DNA of 64,000 bases from Hyphomicrobium sp. (GCA_017512425.1 JAFWGI010000003.1:1-64000), one strand, 5' to 3'. Positions 15,200 through 24,767 are shown, counted from the stretch's first letter. Notes: generated by a model not told the origin, from the sequence alone. Translations and numbers: made by a program.

Positions 15200-16597
15200 T
15201 TAGAACCGGATGATCGCGCCGCCCATGACGACGTCGAGATTATCTGCATCGAAGTTTACAAGACCGCCAGCGCCATCGGCGCGCGTGATGTCGGCCTCAT
15301 AGTGCCGATAGGTCAGGTAGAGGTGCATAGCGGCAGCGTCGATGCCCTGAACCACGCCAATCCCGTAAGATTCAAGCGTCGAAGCAACAATGTCGCCGGT
15401 GCCGGGCGCACCCGTAGCAGAAAAACCACGGTCCAACGTGCCGCCTTCGTTCTTGAAATACTGGGCAAACAGCGTCGTCTTACCCAGCGCCATCCACTTG
15501 CGTTCAATACCGACTTCGCCGGCATAGAAGTCGTGCTCGTTATCGATGAACGGACGCGTCGCTGCCGGCACACCTGGGTCGTTGGCGATGTTGTCATCCG
15601 TCAAACGGCCACCGGCCAAGTTGAAGTAGACGCCGGTTTCTTCATGCATCACGCTGAGCGAACCGCCAACCTGTTGGCAACCATTCGTGACAGCCGCCGG
15701 GTTGTTCACTGCACCGTTCCATTCGTTACCCGGGCACTGGAAACCTGTCTGGCTTGCAGAAAAGGAGCCCCCAGAAACGACGCCGTTCGTGTCGTTGTTT
15801 TCGCCATACGCGACAGCAGCTGCAAGCTTGAAACCAGCCAATGCACCCGTATAGCGCGCGCCAACTTCCCACGTGTCGTCCTCACCGAAGTTTGCCGTTC
15901 CCGTGAAGCCCGCGAACTCAGGCGTGTCGTAACGCACCATGTTGAAACGACGGCCTTCGCCAGGCTGGTCGCCACCATCGCGCATCAAGCGGCGCCAGGA
16001 CGTCGCCGAAATCGCGCCGTTGAAGCGCATGTTCAAGCCAAGAGCGTTATCTTCGACGTTCGAATATTTGGCGATGTCTTTGGTCGCAGCCAGGTTGGTT
16101 TCGGTGACCTTCTCACCAGCGCCCCCGGTCAAGCCGACCCAAACGCGACCGAACCTCTTGCTGTTGAGGTACCAGACGCTGTGACGAAGGTCTAACGCGC
16201 CGGCGCCGTCGCCGTTGTCGTCATCCTGCGTGAAGCGCTTCGAGTTCGAGCTGCGAACGCCGATTTCGATAAGGTATCCGGCCTTCCAGTCTGAGTCGAT
16301 CTTGGCTTCGCCCTTGAAGCGGAAGCGCGTACGAGAGTTGTCGTTAGTATAGGTACCGACATTCGACTCTACGCCGTCATCCCACCACAACAGGGCTTCA
16401 TTAACATGGCCCGAGACTTCGAGCGAAACCTTGCGGTTGCCCTTTCGCGCGGTCGTCGCTTCCAATTCGGCAATGCGCTCTTCGAGATCGGCGCAGCAAT
16501 TGCCGCCCAAATCCGCCGCCTGTGCCGTCCCCGCCGTCAAACTCAAAGCCGCCACTAAGGCGCACGCTGCTACGCGATATTTCAAGACCGATGTCAT
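15200..16597 (-). CDS. alphaproteobacterial porin
   Basis: 465 residues. Signal peptide to AQA-A (about 26), a short coiled segment after it (DLEERIAELEATTA) as in rhizobial porins, then an amphipathic beta-barrel ending with a terminal Phe (GGAIIRF), needed for insertion by the BAM machinery. Typical barrel phrases: YEGKIRF-like strands, GRVWVGLTGG, HLYLTYRHYEADI. Two Cys pairs in an extracellular loop (near 300 and 320) may form a disulfide. ATG 16597 with AGAGGG upstream; a longer frame to 16681 lacks support. General diffusion pore of the outer membrane. Confidence 0.9.
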   Translation of the reverse strand: MTSVLKYRVAACALVAALSLTAGTAQAADLGGNCCADLEERIAELEATTARKGNRKVSLEVSGHVNEALLWWDDGVESNVGTYTNDNSRTRFRFKGEAKIDSDWKAGYLIEIGVRSSNSKRFTQDDDNGDGAGALDLRHSVWYLNSKRFGRVWVGLTGGAGEKVTETNLAATKDIAKYSNVEDNALGLNMRFNGAISATSWRRLMRDGGDQPGEGRRFNMVRYDTPEFAGFTGTANFGEDDTWEVGARYTGALAGFKLAAAVAYGENNDTNGVVSGGSFSASQTGFQCPGNEWNGAVNNPAAVTNGCQQVGGSLSVMHEETGVYFNLAGGRLTDDNIANDPGVPAATRPFIDNEHDFYAGEVGIERKWMALGKTTLFAQYFKNEGGTLDRGFSATGAPGTGDIVASTLESYGIGVVQGIDAAAMHLYLTYRHYEADITRADGAGGLVNFDADNLDVVMGGAIIRF

Positions 16598-16842
16598 CGG
16601 TGACCCTCTAAATCGTGGCACAACGGTAAAAATACCCGCAGTGCTGTTTTCCCCGTACCGAAAGGTGTTCAACCAAGCCAACCCCCTGAGTCGGCATGTT
16701 CATTCCCGTACTTAACGATGTGTTTACCCGCGCTTCATTGCAGTCACGTGACAGGGCCGCTAAAGCGGCGTGTCTCGCGAGCAACACTTTGTACTTCGCA
16801 CGGGTAGCGTGCTAACTCTGCAACATATCGGCAGAGGCGCGC

Positions 16843-18051
16843 ATGACGGGCATTACCACGGGCGATTTCGATGTTGCCGTCGTTGGCGCGGGCCCCGCGG
16901 GTCTAGCCGCCGGCATAGCTATGGCGGAACTCGGTCTCGTAACGGCCGTGATTGGTCCGCCTGCCGATCCGCGCGATGGCCGGACGGCCGCGCTCTTTCA
17001 ATCATCGATTACCTTTCTCGAGCGGATCGGCGCTTGGCACGCAATCGAACCCTCAAGCGCCAGGCTCGCCGCGATCCGCCTCATCGATGCGACCGGTGCC
17101 CTTTTCAGGGCACCTGAAGTGACTTTCCGCGCCAGCGATATTGGCTCCCCGGCATTCGGATATAACGTGCCAAATGCTGTCCTGACGGCGGCACTCGAAA
17201 CCCTGGCCGCCGCGCGAACGACGCGGCTTCACACGGCGCGCGTCACGTCCATCGCCCCGTCGGAAAGTGGCGTCACGCTGACGACAGCCGAAGGCGCAAG
17301 GATAACGTGCCGCCTCGCCGCCGCCGCCGACGGCCGTCAGTCCGCCGGACGGGCCGCCGCTGGCATTCCCGTCAAAAGCTGGGCTTACGATCAGGCAGCA
17401 ATCGTTTGCACGTTTTCCCATTCGCGGCCGCATGACCAGATATCGACCGAATTTCATCGCCGCTGCGGGCCGTTGACGGTCGTCCCCGGCCCCGGAAAAC
17501 GCTCCAATCTCGTCTGGGTCGACAATATCGCAGAGGCCGAACGACTGGCCAGTCTCGATGACGACGCGTTTTCAACAGAACTGGCGCAACATCTGCAGGG
17601 ACTACTTGGCAGTCTTACCCTAGAGACGCCGCGCCGGATGTTCCCCTTGTCGGGACAAACCGCCGAGCCGCTCGCCAAGAACCGCATCGCGTTGATCGGC
17701 GAAGCGGGTCATGTCATCCCGCCAATCGGCGCCCAGGGCTTAAATCTTTCGTTTCGTGACGCCGCGACGCTTGCGGACATTGCTGCAACGGCGCGCCAGG
17801 CTGGCGAGGATATCGGCGGGCCGAACGCGCTGGCCGCCTATGCCGATGCGCGACGGTTCGACGTCACGTCGCGGGTCTGGACCATCGATTTGCTGAACCG
17901 CTCGCTGCTGTCTGAATTCGCGCCGGTCCATGCCGCGCGTGGGCTCGGGCTATTCGCCCTCAAAACGCTGCCAGCCCTGCGCAGGCATTTGATGCGGGAA
18001 GGCATCGCGCCGCCGAACGCCATGCCGCGACTGATGCAGCCCGTCATCTAG
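16843..18051 (+). CDS. FAD-dependent monooxygenase, UbiH/UbiF/COQ6 family
   Basis: 402 residues. FAD-binding GxGxxG near the start (VVGAGPAGLAAG, 14-25), the DG motif (AAADGRQS, about 162-169) and the second FAD motif (LIGEAGHVIPPIGAQGLNLS, about 283-302) are all present. These flavoproteins hydroxylate the aromatic ring of ubiquinone precursors; which ring position cannot be told from sequence. AGAGG lies upstream of the ATG. Stands alone between divergent porin and the LpxL-like gene. Confidence 0.88.
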   Translation: MTGITTGDFDVAVVGAGPAGLAAGIAMAELGLVTAVIGPPADPRDGRTAALFQSSITFLERIGAWHAIEPSSARLAAIRLIDATGALFRAPEVTFRASDIGSPAFGYNVPNAVLTAALETLAAARTTRLHTARVTSIAPSESGVTLTTAEGARITCRLAAAADGRQSAGRAAAGIPVKSWAYDQAAIVCTFSHSRPHDQISTEFHRRCGPLTVVPGPGKRSNLVWVDNIAEAERLASLDDDAFSTELAQHLQGLLGSLTLETPRRMFPLSGQTAEPLAKNRIALIGEAGHVIPPIGAQGLNLSFRDAATLADIAATARQAGEDIGGPNALAAYADARRFDVTSRVWTIDLLNRSLLSEFAPVHAARGLGLFALKTLPALRRHLMREGIAPPNAMPRLMQPVI

Positions 18052-18176
18052 GCACCCCATCAGCGGTTGAGCTTGACGTGTGCCCGCGGTGCCGGGCATG
18101 ACCAAACGACCATTTCCAGCCGCAGCCGTGCGCGCCGCCCACCCATATTTAACGGCCGACCTGCATCAGAAAGCCT

Positions 18177-19103
18177 ATGCGCCCCATGCCCACGACGTCT
18201 GTGCTCCGTGATTTGCAGTTCCGCCTGGAGTACGCCTTCTTGCGGTTCGTCGTCGGCACGGTTCGCGTCGTACCGCTGACGTTTGCCGTTCGCTCGTCGG
18301 CCTGGACCTGGCGGCGACTGGCACCAGTACTCAATCCGAAGCGCCACAATCGCGCGCTGGCCAACCTCGCCATCGCTTTCCCGGAAAAGTCTGACGCCGA
18401 ACGCCTTGAAATCGCGCTTCAGCATTGGGAAAACCTCGGACGCGTCATGGCGGAGACGATGCGCATCGACGAACTCGTCGCCCATCCAGAACGCATCGCA
18501 ATCAAGAACAAAGCCGTTTTTGACAGATATGCAGGCAAGCTCGGGCCGATCGTTGGCGCATCGCTGCACATGGGAAACTGGGAGCTGGCGATCTGGCCGC
18601 TGACGCTCGCCGGCGCCAATCCGGCAGCGGTCTATCGCTCCGTCAATAACCCCTATGTCGATCGTTTCCTGCGCTATCAGCGCCGCGATCTGTATCCTGG
18701 CGGTCTTTACGGCCGCGGCCGTGTCGAAGGCGACCACGGTGAAAGCCAGAAGACGGCGCGCGCCATCATGGATTACGTTCGCCAGGGCGGACGATTGGGC
18801 GTTGTATGCGATCTTTATGATCGCACCGGACTTCCGGTTCCATTCTTTGGCAAAGACGCTCCGACGGTCACAATACCGGCGATGATCGCGCGACGGACGG
18901 GCGCGCGTATCTGGATGTCGCGCTGCACGCGCATCGGCAACGACAGCCGCTTCGAAATCGAGCTCAAAGAACTGCGCGTGCCGCGTACCGCCAACCATTC
19001 TGACGACGTCAAATGGGCGACGGCCGCAATGACGCGCCAGTTTGAAGATTGGGTCCGCGAGACGCCGGAGCAGTGGATGTGGTCGAACCGTCGCTGGAGC
19101 TGA
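18177..19103 (+). CDS. lipid A biosynthesis acyltransferase (LpxL/HtrB family)
   Basis: 308 residues. The HxxxxD/E catalytic motif is H131-E136 (HMGNWE); other family marks are NLAIAFPEKSDAE, WENLGRVMAETMR, VYRSVNNPYVDR and GGRLGVVCD. It adds a secondary acyl chain to lipid A at the inner membrane. An N-terminal hydrophobic stretch (about 18-38) anchors it. Start taken at ATG 18177, with ATG 18186 also possible. Together with eptA nearby it adds to a lipid A theme in this part. Confidence 0.88.
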   Translation: MRPMPTTSVLRDLQFRLEYAFLRFVVGTVRVVPLTFAVRSSAWTWRRLAPVLNPKRHNRALANLAIAFPEKSDAERLEIALQHWENLGRVMAETMRIDELVAHPERIAIKNKAVFDRYAGKLGPIVGASLHMGNWELAIWPLTLAGANPAAVYRSVNNPYVDRFLRYQRRDLYPGGLYGRGRVEGDHGESQKTARAIMDYVRQGGRLGVVCDLYDRTGLPVPFFGKDAPTVTIPAMIARRTGARIWMSRCTRIGNDSRFEIELKELRVPRTANHSDDVKWATAAMTRQFEDWVRETPEQWMWSNRRWS

Positions 19104-19105
19104 CG

Positions 19106-19417
19106 TTACGGCGTACGCGCCGCAACCTGAGATGCCGAGCGGCAGCGCTCGACTTCGGCTTTCGAGACCTCTCCTGCCGAGACCAGCGCATCAACGCAGC
19201 TTCGCGACAAGCCCGCGCCAACAGCGCGCATGCACGAGCGGACTTCCGAGCTGCCTGGGCTGTGGGCGCTGCAGTGTTTGTAGTAGTCAGCGGCGCACGC
19301 CATCTTCACGCGCAGGCTAAGAGCGTTGGCGTCGTTCGGCACCATGAGCATGCCACCGAAAGCGATGGCCGCGGTCACTGCGGCGCGGGCTGCGATTATT
19401 GTGGCGATCGGGGTCAT
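19106..19417 (-). CDS. small secreted Cys-rich protein, copy A
   Basis: 103 residues. Signal peptide to about 33 (NALS), then a mature domain with five regular Cys (ACAADYYKHCSAHSPGSSEV, RSCMRAVGAGLSRSCVDALV, ERC), a pattern like the cysteine-rich GLG1 repeat. Likely periplasmic and disulfide-bonded. GAGGAG precedes the ATG. It is a close paralogue of the gene at 19611-19916, in the same direction. Role unknown. Confidence 0.7.
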   Translation of the reverse strand: MTPIATIIAARAAVTAAIAFGGMLMVPNDANALSLRVKMACAADYYKHCSAHSPGSSEVRSCMRAVGAGLSRSCVDALVSAGEVSKAEVERCRSASQVAARTP

Positions 19418-19610
19418 GGCGGGCTCCTCTTTGGGGCACGGCGTTTGATCTTCAGTCGCCCCAAGATGCGCCTAGGTTCAACGCGCTCGCTGTTCCGCCG
19501 GGAACCAGCACCAAAATTCTTTGGACTGGCCTCGTCATGGTTAAATTCTACTAGGGCGGCACGGCATGATTTCGGTCTCGCCGTGCCTTTCCTAAGTTTG
19601 GTGCTATCTG

Positions 19611-19916
19611 TCAGCGCGAAGCAGTCTTGGACGCGGCACGGCGGCGGTCCACTTCCGCCTGCGTGACTTCACCGGCCGCGACGAGCGCCGAGACGCAACT
19701 CCGCGACAAGCCCGAACCAACCGCACGCATGCACGAGCGGACTTCCGAGCCGCCGGGGCTGTAGGCGCTGCAGTGCTTATAGTAGTCGGCGGCGCAGGCG
19801 AGCTTGACGCGTAGGCTGAGAGCATTGGCATCGCCCGGCATGGCGACGAAAGAGCCGAGTGCGAGTGCTGCCGTGACGACGGCGCGGGCAGCGAATGCGG
19901 TAGCGATCGGGGTCAT
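19611..19916 (-). CDS. small secreted Cys-rich protein, copy B
   Basis: 101 residues, near copy of the gene at 19106-19417: same signal peptide pattern, same first four Cys and the phrase SEVRSCMRAVG, but the fifth Cys is replaced (VDRRRAA instead of VERCRSA). GGAG lies just before the ATG at 19916; the longer open frame to 20114 is not supported. Tandem duplication with 193 bp between copies. Confidence 0.7.
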   Translation of the reverse strand: MTPIATAFAARAVVTAALALGSFVAMPGDANALSLRVKLACAADYYKHCSAYSPGGSEVRSCMRAVGSGLSRSCVSALVAAGEVTQAEVDRRRAASKTASR

Positions 19917-20164
19917 GGCAGGTCTCCAGTTTTTGGGCGCCGCATTTGGCGTCTCATGAACCAGAAATACGCCCCGCCCGTCAGCCACGCTGTTCCCGGC
20001 GGAACCTCCGCGAAAAAACCGTCCGCCGGCCCCGGTATGCCGAGGCTCTGTCGCCTTGCCACCGCTTGCTAACGCTGGCACATCCCCGCCGCATTGACAG
20101 AGGGGCGACCGCACTTAAGGTGCCGCGATTATCCATCCGCAAAGTTTGAAGGATCAGAGCGCCT

Positions 20165-21220
20165 ATGGCTTCGACACGCACGCCTGCCAAGCACTTCGCC
20201 CCCCTCGCCATTGGCGCGCCCGAGCCGTATCGCGCCTTGCCCGTCAAGCTCGAACGCATGATCCACTTCATTCCGCCCCACAACGACAAGATCCGCTCGA
20301 AGATCAAGGACATCGCCGGCCAGGTCGACGTCATCCTCGGCAACCTCGAAGACGCGGTGCCGCTCGATCAGAAAGAAAATGCCCGCAAGGGCTTCATCGA
20401 AATGCTGACGCAGAACGATTTCGGCACCACCGGCGTTTGGACGCGCATCAATTGCCTAAACTCGCCGTGGGTTCTGGACGATGTCACAGAAATCGTCGCG
20501 GCCGCAGGCAACAAGCTCGACGTCATCATGCTGCCGAAGGTCGAAGGTCCGTGGGACATCCACTATCTCGACCAGCTGCTTGCCCAGCTTGAAGCCCGCC
20601 ACGGCGTCAAGAAGCCGATCCTGATCCACGCCATTCTCGAGACAGCCGAAGGCGTCAACAACGTCGAAGCAATCGCTGCGGCCTCTCCGCGTATGCACGG
20701 CATGAGCCTCGGCCCAGCCGACCTGGCAGCCTCGCGCGGCATGAAGACGACGCGCGTCGGCGGCGGCCACCCGGATTATGGTGTCCTCGCGGACGCCGGT
20801 AAGGATGCGTCGGCGCAGCGCAACTTCTATCAGCAGGATCTCTGGCACTACACAGTTGGCAAGATGGTGGATGCCTGCCTCGCCTACGGCCTGAAGCCGT
20901 TCTACGGCCCGTTCGGCGATTTCTCTGACGGCGCCGCCTGCGAGGCGCAGTTCCGCAACGCGTACCTGCAAGGCTGCCTAGGCGCTTGGTCGCTGCACCC
21001 GTCGCAGATCGACATAGCGAAGCGCGTGTTCTCGCCCGACGTCAACGAAGTGAAGTTCGCCAAGCGCATTTTGGATGCCATGCCCGACGGTACGGGCGCT
21101 GTCATGATCGACGGCAAGATGCAGGACGATGCTACCTGGAAGCAGGCGAAGGTCATTGTCGATCTCGCCAAACTTGTGGCCACAAAAGACCCTGAACGTG
21201 CCGCCGAGTTCGGTTTATAA
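20165..21220 (+). CDS. mcl1: malyl-CoA lyase (HpcH/HpaI/citrate lyase family)
   Basis: 351 residues. Reversible cleavage of L-malyl-CoA to acetyl-CoA and glyoxylate, and of beta-methylmalyl-CoA. The TIM barrel signatures are clear: LEDAVP with the acidic Mg ligand, [47 protein letters not shown], and the family C-terminal tail [20 protein letters not shown]. From memory this tail is nearly invariant in alphaproteobacterial Mcl1/MclA. It serves the ethylmalonyl-CoA pathway or serine cycle; no other enzyme of either pathway is in the window. GAAGGA stands upstream. Confidence 0.9.
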   Translation: MASTRTPAKHFAPLAIGAPEPYRALPVKLERMIHFIPPHNDKIRSKIKDIAGQVDVILGNLEDAVPLDQKENARKGFIEMLTQNDFGTTGVWTRINCLNSPWVLDDVTEIVAAAGNKLDVIMLPKVEGPWDIHYLDQLLAQLEARHGVKKPILIHAILETAEGVNNVEAIAAASPRMHGMSLGPADLAASRGMKTTRVGGGHPDYGVLADAGKDASAQRNFYQQDLWHYTVGKMVDACLAYGLKPFYGPFGDFSDGAACEAQFRNAYLQGCLGAWSLHPSQIDIAKRVFSPDVNEVKFAKRILDAMPDGTGAVMIDGKMQDDATWKQAKVIVDLAKLVATKDPERAAEFGL

Positions 21221-21274
21221 TATGCCTGACTGCCGGAGGCCGAGCGCCTCCGGCACGCCCAGGTGAAAGTCCGA

Positions 21275-21607
21275 ATGGCAGAAATAAAACATGCGAAATT
21301 CACGGTTGGGCAAGTGGTGCGTCATCGCTTATTCCCGTTTCGCGGCATCATCTTCGATATCGATCCCGAATTCGCGAATACCGAAGAATGGTGGCTGTCG
21401 ATCCCCGAAGAGATCCGCCCAGCGAAAGAACAGCCTTTCTATCACCTGTACGCCGAGAACGCGGACCACACCTACATCGCCTATGTCTCGGAACAGAACC
21501 TGCTGCTCGATGACAGCGGCAAGCCGCTCCGTCATCCTGACATCTCCGATGTATTCGATAAAAACCGCGGTGGCGGCTATCGGCTGAAGCCCGGACTCGC
21601 AAATTAG
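21275..21607 (+). CDS. hspQ: heat shock protein HspQ
   Basis: 110 residues. HspQ family marks: AKFTVGQVVRHRLFPFRGII near the start, DIDPEFANTEEWW, PFYHLYAEN and AYVSEQNLL. In enterobacteria HspQ modulates Lon specificity and binds hemimethylated oriC. ATG 21275 with AGGTGA just upstream is preferred over GTG 21263. It follows mcl1 by 54 bp. Confidence 0.92.
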   Translation: MAEIKHAKFTVGQVVRHRLFPFRGIIFDIDPEFANTEEWWLSIPEEIRPAKEQPFYHLYAENADHTYIAYVSEQNLLLDDSGKPLRHPDISDVFDKNRGGGYRLKPGLAN

Positions 21608-21628
21608 GCTATTCGGCCGTCCGCCGCG

Positions 21629-21868
21629 TTACGCCTTCTCGTCATGGTGCTCGCTGGCAAGCAAGCGCGCCAGAGCTATGACTTTGCGGCGCGCCTCGGC
21701 ATTGTCGATCAGCGCGAAGCTGCGCATCAGTTCGACACTCTCGTCGAAGCGAAGGTCGCTTGGGCTTTGATGCTTGAAGGTCTGGGGCGCCTCATCGAAA
21801 CCGTCACCGCCACCAATCAGCCCACCGCCAATGGTCGTTGACACTGATTTCGTTTTCCGCGGCGGCAT
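21629..21868 (-). CDS. hypothetical protein with HTH-regulator-like tail
   Basis: 79 residues. The N-terminus is Gly-rich and disordered-looking; the C-terminal part (ELMRSFALIDNAEARRKVIA) resembles the tail helix found after the DNA-binding domain in some alphaproteobacterial XRE-type regulators, but no HTH is present here. It may be a truncated relic or an independent small protein. No clear ribosome site before the ATG. Confidence 0.45.
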   Translation of the reverse strand: MPPRKTKSVSTTIGGGLIGGGDGFDEAPQTFKHQSPSDLRFDESVELMRSFALIDNAEARRKVIALARLLASEHHDEKA

Positions 21869-21964
21869 TGAGGCACTCGGTCGTGAGCGATATCTCGTTA
21901 TAGCCCCGGTCGCTGCCCGAGCAAAAAAAATGTCGCCAATTCATAAGGTTGCAGCATTTCTTTG

Positions 21965-22582
21965 CTACCACCCATAGTTGAAGCTGACAGATATGCGTTG
22001 GCTATCAGAGGTGTTCAAAGGCACTTCATGGCGTAACCAGCTTTCCCACAGCAGAAGCGTGCCGGACTTCGGCTCAGCGCTGACGAACGTTTGGTGCGTG
22101 GCGCGCGCTTTGGCTTTGCGCGGTGGCGCCGCCATCATCTGCCCAAGGCGGGGGTCTTCGAATTTTATCGCGCTCGCGCCCTTCGGAAAGGCCAGATACA
22201 GCGTCCCGCTGACGACGGAATGTGGATGCAGGTGGCTGCCGTGGAAGCCGCCCGGTTCAAGGATATTGATCCAGATGCTGCTCAACGACAGCTTTTTGCC
22301 GCCGAGATCGAAATCGACGGCTTTGCCGAATGCAGCGACGTGATTATCGAGAATATCAATCAAAGCGCCAAATGACGGGTCGCGATCCGGCAAATCGGTC
22401 AGTGACGCGTACGATGTGTAGCCGGGGTACTTGTTACGCTCTGACCAGCTTTGTCCGGCAACGTCATCTTCCGCGATCACGCGGCAAGAGTGCTCCAGTT
22501 CTTTCACCAACCGGCGCTCGGACGTGCTGGCCAGCTCGTCGCGATAGAGACTGGTCACGAAGAGACTGTCGATCCGCGCCAT
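21965..22582 (-). CDS. putative 2OG-Fe(II) oxygenase (TIGR02466-like)
   Basis: 205 residues. A double-stranded beta-helix signature is visible: HGSHLHPHSVVSGTLYL with candidate iron-binding His residues, later SGTLLLWESWLRHEVP with the distal His, and RISVSFNYGW at the end. This matches the putative 2-oxoglutarate/iron oxygenase family also seen in phages and marine bacteria. Substrate unknown. Single gene facing away from the SnoaL-like gene. Confidence 0.75.
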   Translation of the reverse strand: MARIDSLFVTSLYRDELASTSERRLVKELEHSCRVIAEDDVAGQSWSERNKYPGYTSYASLTDLPDRDPSFGALIDILDNHVAAFGKAVDFDLGGKKLSLSSIWINILEPGGFHGSHLHPHSVVSGTLYLAFPKGASAIKFEDPRLGQMMAAPPRKAKARATHQTFVSAEPKSGTLLLWESWLRHEVPLNTSDSQRISVSFNYGW

Positions 22583-22735
22583 ACGTCGGTTCCTTTACGA
22601 TTTCGCGGCGATCAAACGACCGCATCCGAGTTCCTAAAATGTCGCGTTTACCGCGCGGGCGAAGCGATTGGAACCGGCCGCCGCAAGCTGCTAGAGATCG
22701 CACCGACTCTTACCCCTACTATTGGAGTAGCCCAA

Positions 22736-23170
22736 ATGTCCGATACGACGCCTGAGAGCCAGGCCCGCGCAAAAACGGCGCAATTGATCCGCGATTACTA
22801 CGCCGCCTTCAATAAGGGCGACAGCGACGGCATGCTGGCGTTTTTGACCGATGACGTGATCCACGACGTCAACCAGGGCGAGCGCCGCGAAGGCAAGGAC
22901 AAGTTCAAAGCCTTCAATGCGCGCATGGATCACAACTACAAGGAAGAGCTGAAGGACATCGTCGTCCTCGTGTCGAAAGACGCGACGCGTGCCGCAGCCG
23001 AATTCAACGTGCACGGCACGTATAAGAATTCCGAAGAAGGCCTGCCGCCCGCCAAGGGCCAGAAGTATGTGCTGCCAGCGGGCACGTTCTTCGCGATCCG
23101 CGATGGCAAAATCGCCCGCGTCACCACATATTACAACCTGACGGATTGGATCACGCAGGTCGCTGGCTAA
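22736..23170 (+). CDS. SnoaL/ketosteroid-isomerase-like protein
   Basis: 144 residues, NTF2-like fold. Typical phrases: LIRDYYAAFNKGDSDGMLAFLTDDVIH at 17-43, then a REGKDKFKAF helix and the C-terminal strands FAIRDGKIARVTTYYNLTDW. Such proteins are small isomerases, hydrolases or ligand carriers; activity cannot be told. GGAG lies 8 nt before the ATG at 22736. Followed 80 bp on by the GNAT gene. Confidence 0.8.
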   Translation: MSDTTPESQARAKTAQLIRDYYAAFNKGDSDGMLAFLTDDVIHDVNQGERREGKDKFKAFNARMDHNYKEELKDIVVLVSKDATRAAAEFNVHGTYKNSEEGLPPAKGQKYVLPAGTFFAIRDGKIARVTTYYNLTDWITQVAG

Positions 23171-23250
23171 CGCCGCTGTGCGTATGTCGTAAAGAGCGCT
23201 GGCGGACCACCTGTCCGCCACGCTCCATTCTTTTTCGGGATCGCGCCGCG

Positions 23251-23856
23251 ATGACGCCTGCCAAGAAACAGCTCGACGTCAAATCGGTTACGGGTGACGA
23301 CATCTACGCGATCCTGCCCGATCTCGCACGTCTGCGCATGGTCGTCTTCAACGACTGGCCGTACCTCTACGACGGCACGCTCGAATACGAGGAAAAGTAT
23401 CTCGCGAAATTCGCCGCGGCGCGCGGAGCAGTCGTGGTCACGGCATACGACGGCAAGCATATGGTTGGCGCGTCGACGGCCGCGCCGATGACCGAGCATG
23501 CCGACGAATTCGGCGAACCATTCCGCAAAGCCGGCTACGATCTGAATAAGATCTTCTACTGCGGCGAGAGCGTGCTGCTTAAAAGTCATCGCGGCCACGG
23601 GCTTGGCCACGCATTCTTCGAGGGACGCGAAGCGCAAGCGTATAAGCTCGGCGGATTTACGCACTCGACGTTCTGCCGGGTCGTTCGCCCCGACGATCAT
23701 CCGTTAAAACCCGCCGACTATGCGCCGCTCGATCCGTTCTGGCGCAAGCGCGGCTACGAACCAGTCGACGGGCTTATCGCAACCTACGACTGGAAGGACA
23801 TCGACCAGACAGAAGAAACCTCGCACCAGATGCAGTTCTGGATGAAAAAGCTCTGA
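23251..23856 (+). CDS. GNAT family acetyltransferase, paired with a nitrilase-like gene
   Basis: 201 residues. GNAT marks: the beta strand VVVTAYDGKHMVGAS, then the acetyl-CoA loop SHRGHGLGHAFFEGRE (R-G-H-G-L-G) and FCRVVRPDDHPLKP. The stop shares one base with the start of the carbon-nitrogen hydrolase gene (TGATG). GNAT domains fused to or next to Nit-type amidases are known in many bacteria, so the two enzymes probably work on one substrate. Substrate unknown. Only a weak ribosome site is seen. Confidence 0.8.
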   Translation: MTPAKKQLDVKSVTGDDIYAILPDLARLRMVVFNDWPYLYDGTLEYEEKYLAKFAAARGAVVVTAYDGKHMVGASTAAPMTEHADEFGEPFRKAGYDLNKIFYCGESVLLKSHRGHGLGHAFFEGREAQAYKLGGFTHSTFCRVVRPDDHPLKPADYAPLDPFWRKRGYEPVDGLIATYDWKDIDQTEETSHQMQFWMKKL

Positions 23857-24764
23857 TGACACACCCGGCAACTCTGCACGTCGCAGCTGCGCAATATCCG
23901 ATTGGTCAGCCGAAATCGCTGTCCGAATGGGAGGACAAAATTGCCGTCTGGGTGAAGTCGGGCGCCGCCACCGGCGCGCAGTTGCTCGTCTTCCCGGAAT
24001 ACGCGGCGATCGAGCAGGCCGCGTGTTTCGGGCCGGAGGTCTACAGCGATCTGACGATCACACTGACCAAGGTCGCGGAACTGGCCGCCTCACGCGTTGC
24101 GCTTCACGCCGATCTGGCCAAGCGCCATAGCGTCCACATCCTCGTCGGCTCCGGCCCGGTGTTGAAGTCTGACGGCACGTTCGTCAACGCAACGCAGCTT
24201 GTGACGCCGGACGGCCAGATCGGCGAGCAGGAAAAGCTCATCATGACGCCGTTCGAGCACGGCTGGGGCATTTCAGCCGGCGGACCGGTGCGTGTGTTCG
24301 AAACCCGCATTGGCACATTCGGCATCGCGATTTGCTACGATAGCGAATTCCCGCTACTCGTCCGCGCGATGGCCGAAGCGGGCGCCGACGTCGTACTCGT
24401 TCCATCGTGCACCGAGCGCATTTCGGGCTATCACCGCGTCCGCACCGGATCGATGGCACGCGCGCTGGAGAATACGATCGCGACCGTGCAAAGCCCGACC
24501 GTCGGCGACGCGCCGTGGTCACCCGCAGTCGATTTCAACGAAGGCGCTGCCGGCATCTACGTGCCATCCGAACACGGTGTCTCCGACGACGGCGTCCTCG
24601 CGATCGGCAAGCTCAACGCCGCCGAATGGGTCTCAGGGACAATCGACCTCGCCCGCCTGCGCCATGTGCGCGAGACGGGCGAGATGCGCAACTACGCCGA
24701 CTGGTCGAACCAGCCCGGCAGTCCCATGAGCAGCGTCAAAGTCGAGCGCGTCGCGCTGCTCTAA
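23856..24764 (+). CDS. carbon-nitrogen hydrolase (nitrilase superfamily)
   Basis: 302 residues, normal length. The catalytic triad is complete: E48 (FPEYA), K127 (EKLIMTPFE) and C160 (AICYDSEFP). It would hydrolyse an amide or carbamoyl group. Translationally coupled with the upstream GNAT gene. The protein ends 3 bp before the convergent SIMPL gene. Confidence 0.88.
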   Translation: MTHPATLHVAAAQYPIGQPKSLSEWEDKIAVWVKSGAATGAQLLVFPEYAAIEQAACFGPEVYSDLTITLTKVAELAASRVALHADLAKRHSVHILVGSGPVLKSDGTFVNATQLVTPDGQIGEQEKLIMTPFEHGWGISAGGPVRVFETRIGTFGIAICYDSEFPLLVRAMAEAGADVVLVPSCTERISGYHRVRTGSMARALENTIATVQSPTVGDAPWSPAVDFNEGAAGIYVPSEHGVSDDGVLAIGKLNAAEWVSGTIDLARLRHVRETGEMRNYADWSNQPGSPMSSVKVERVALL

Positions 24765-24767
24765 CGC

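Noticed and set aside
15029..16195. Plus-strand frame of 388 codons opposite the porin
   Set aside because: Antisense to the porin and runs across its terminator; no domain visible.
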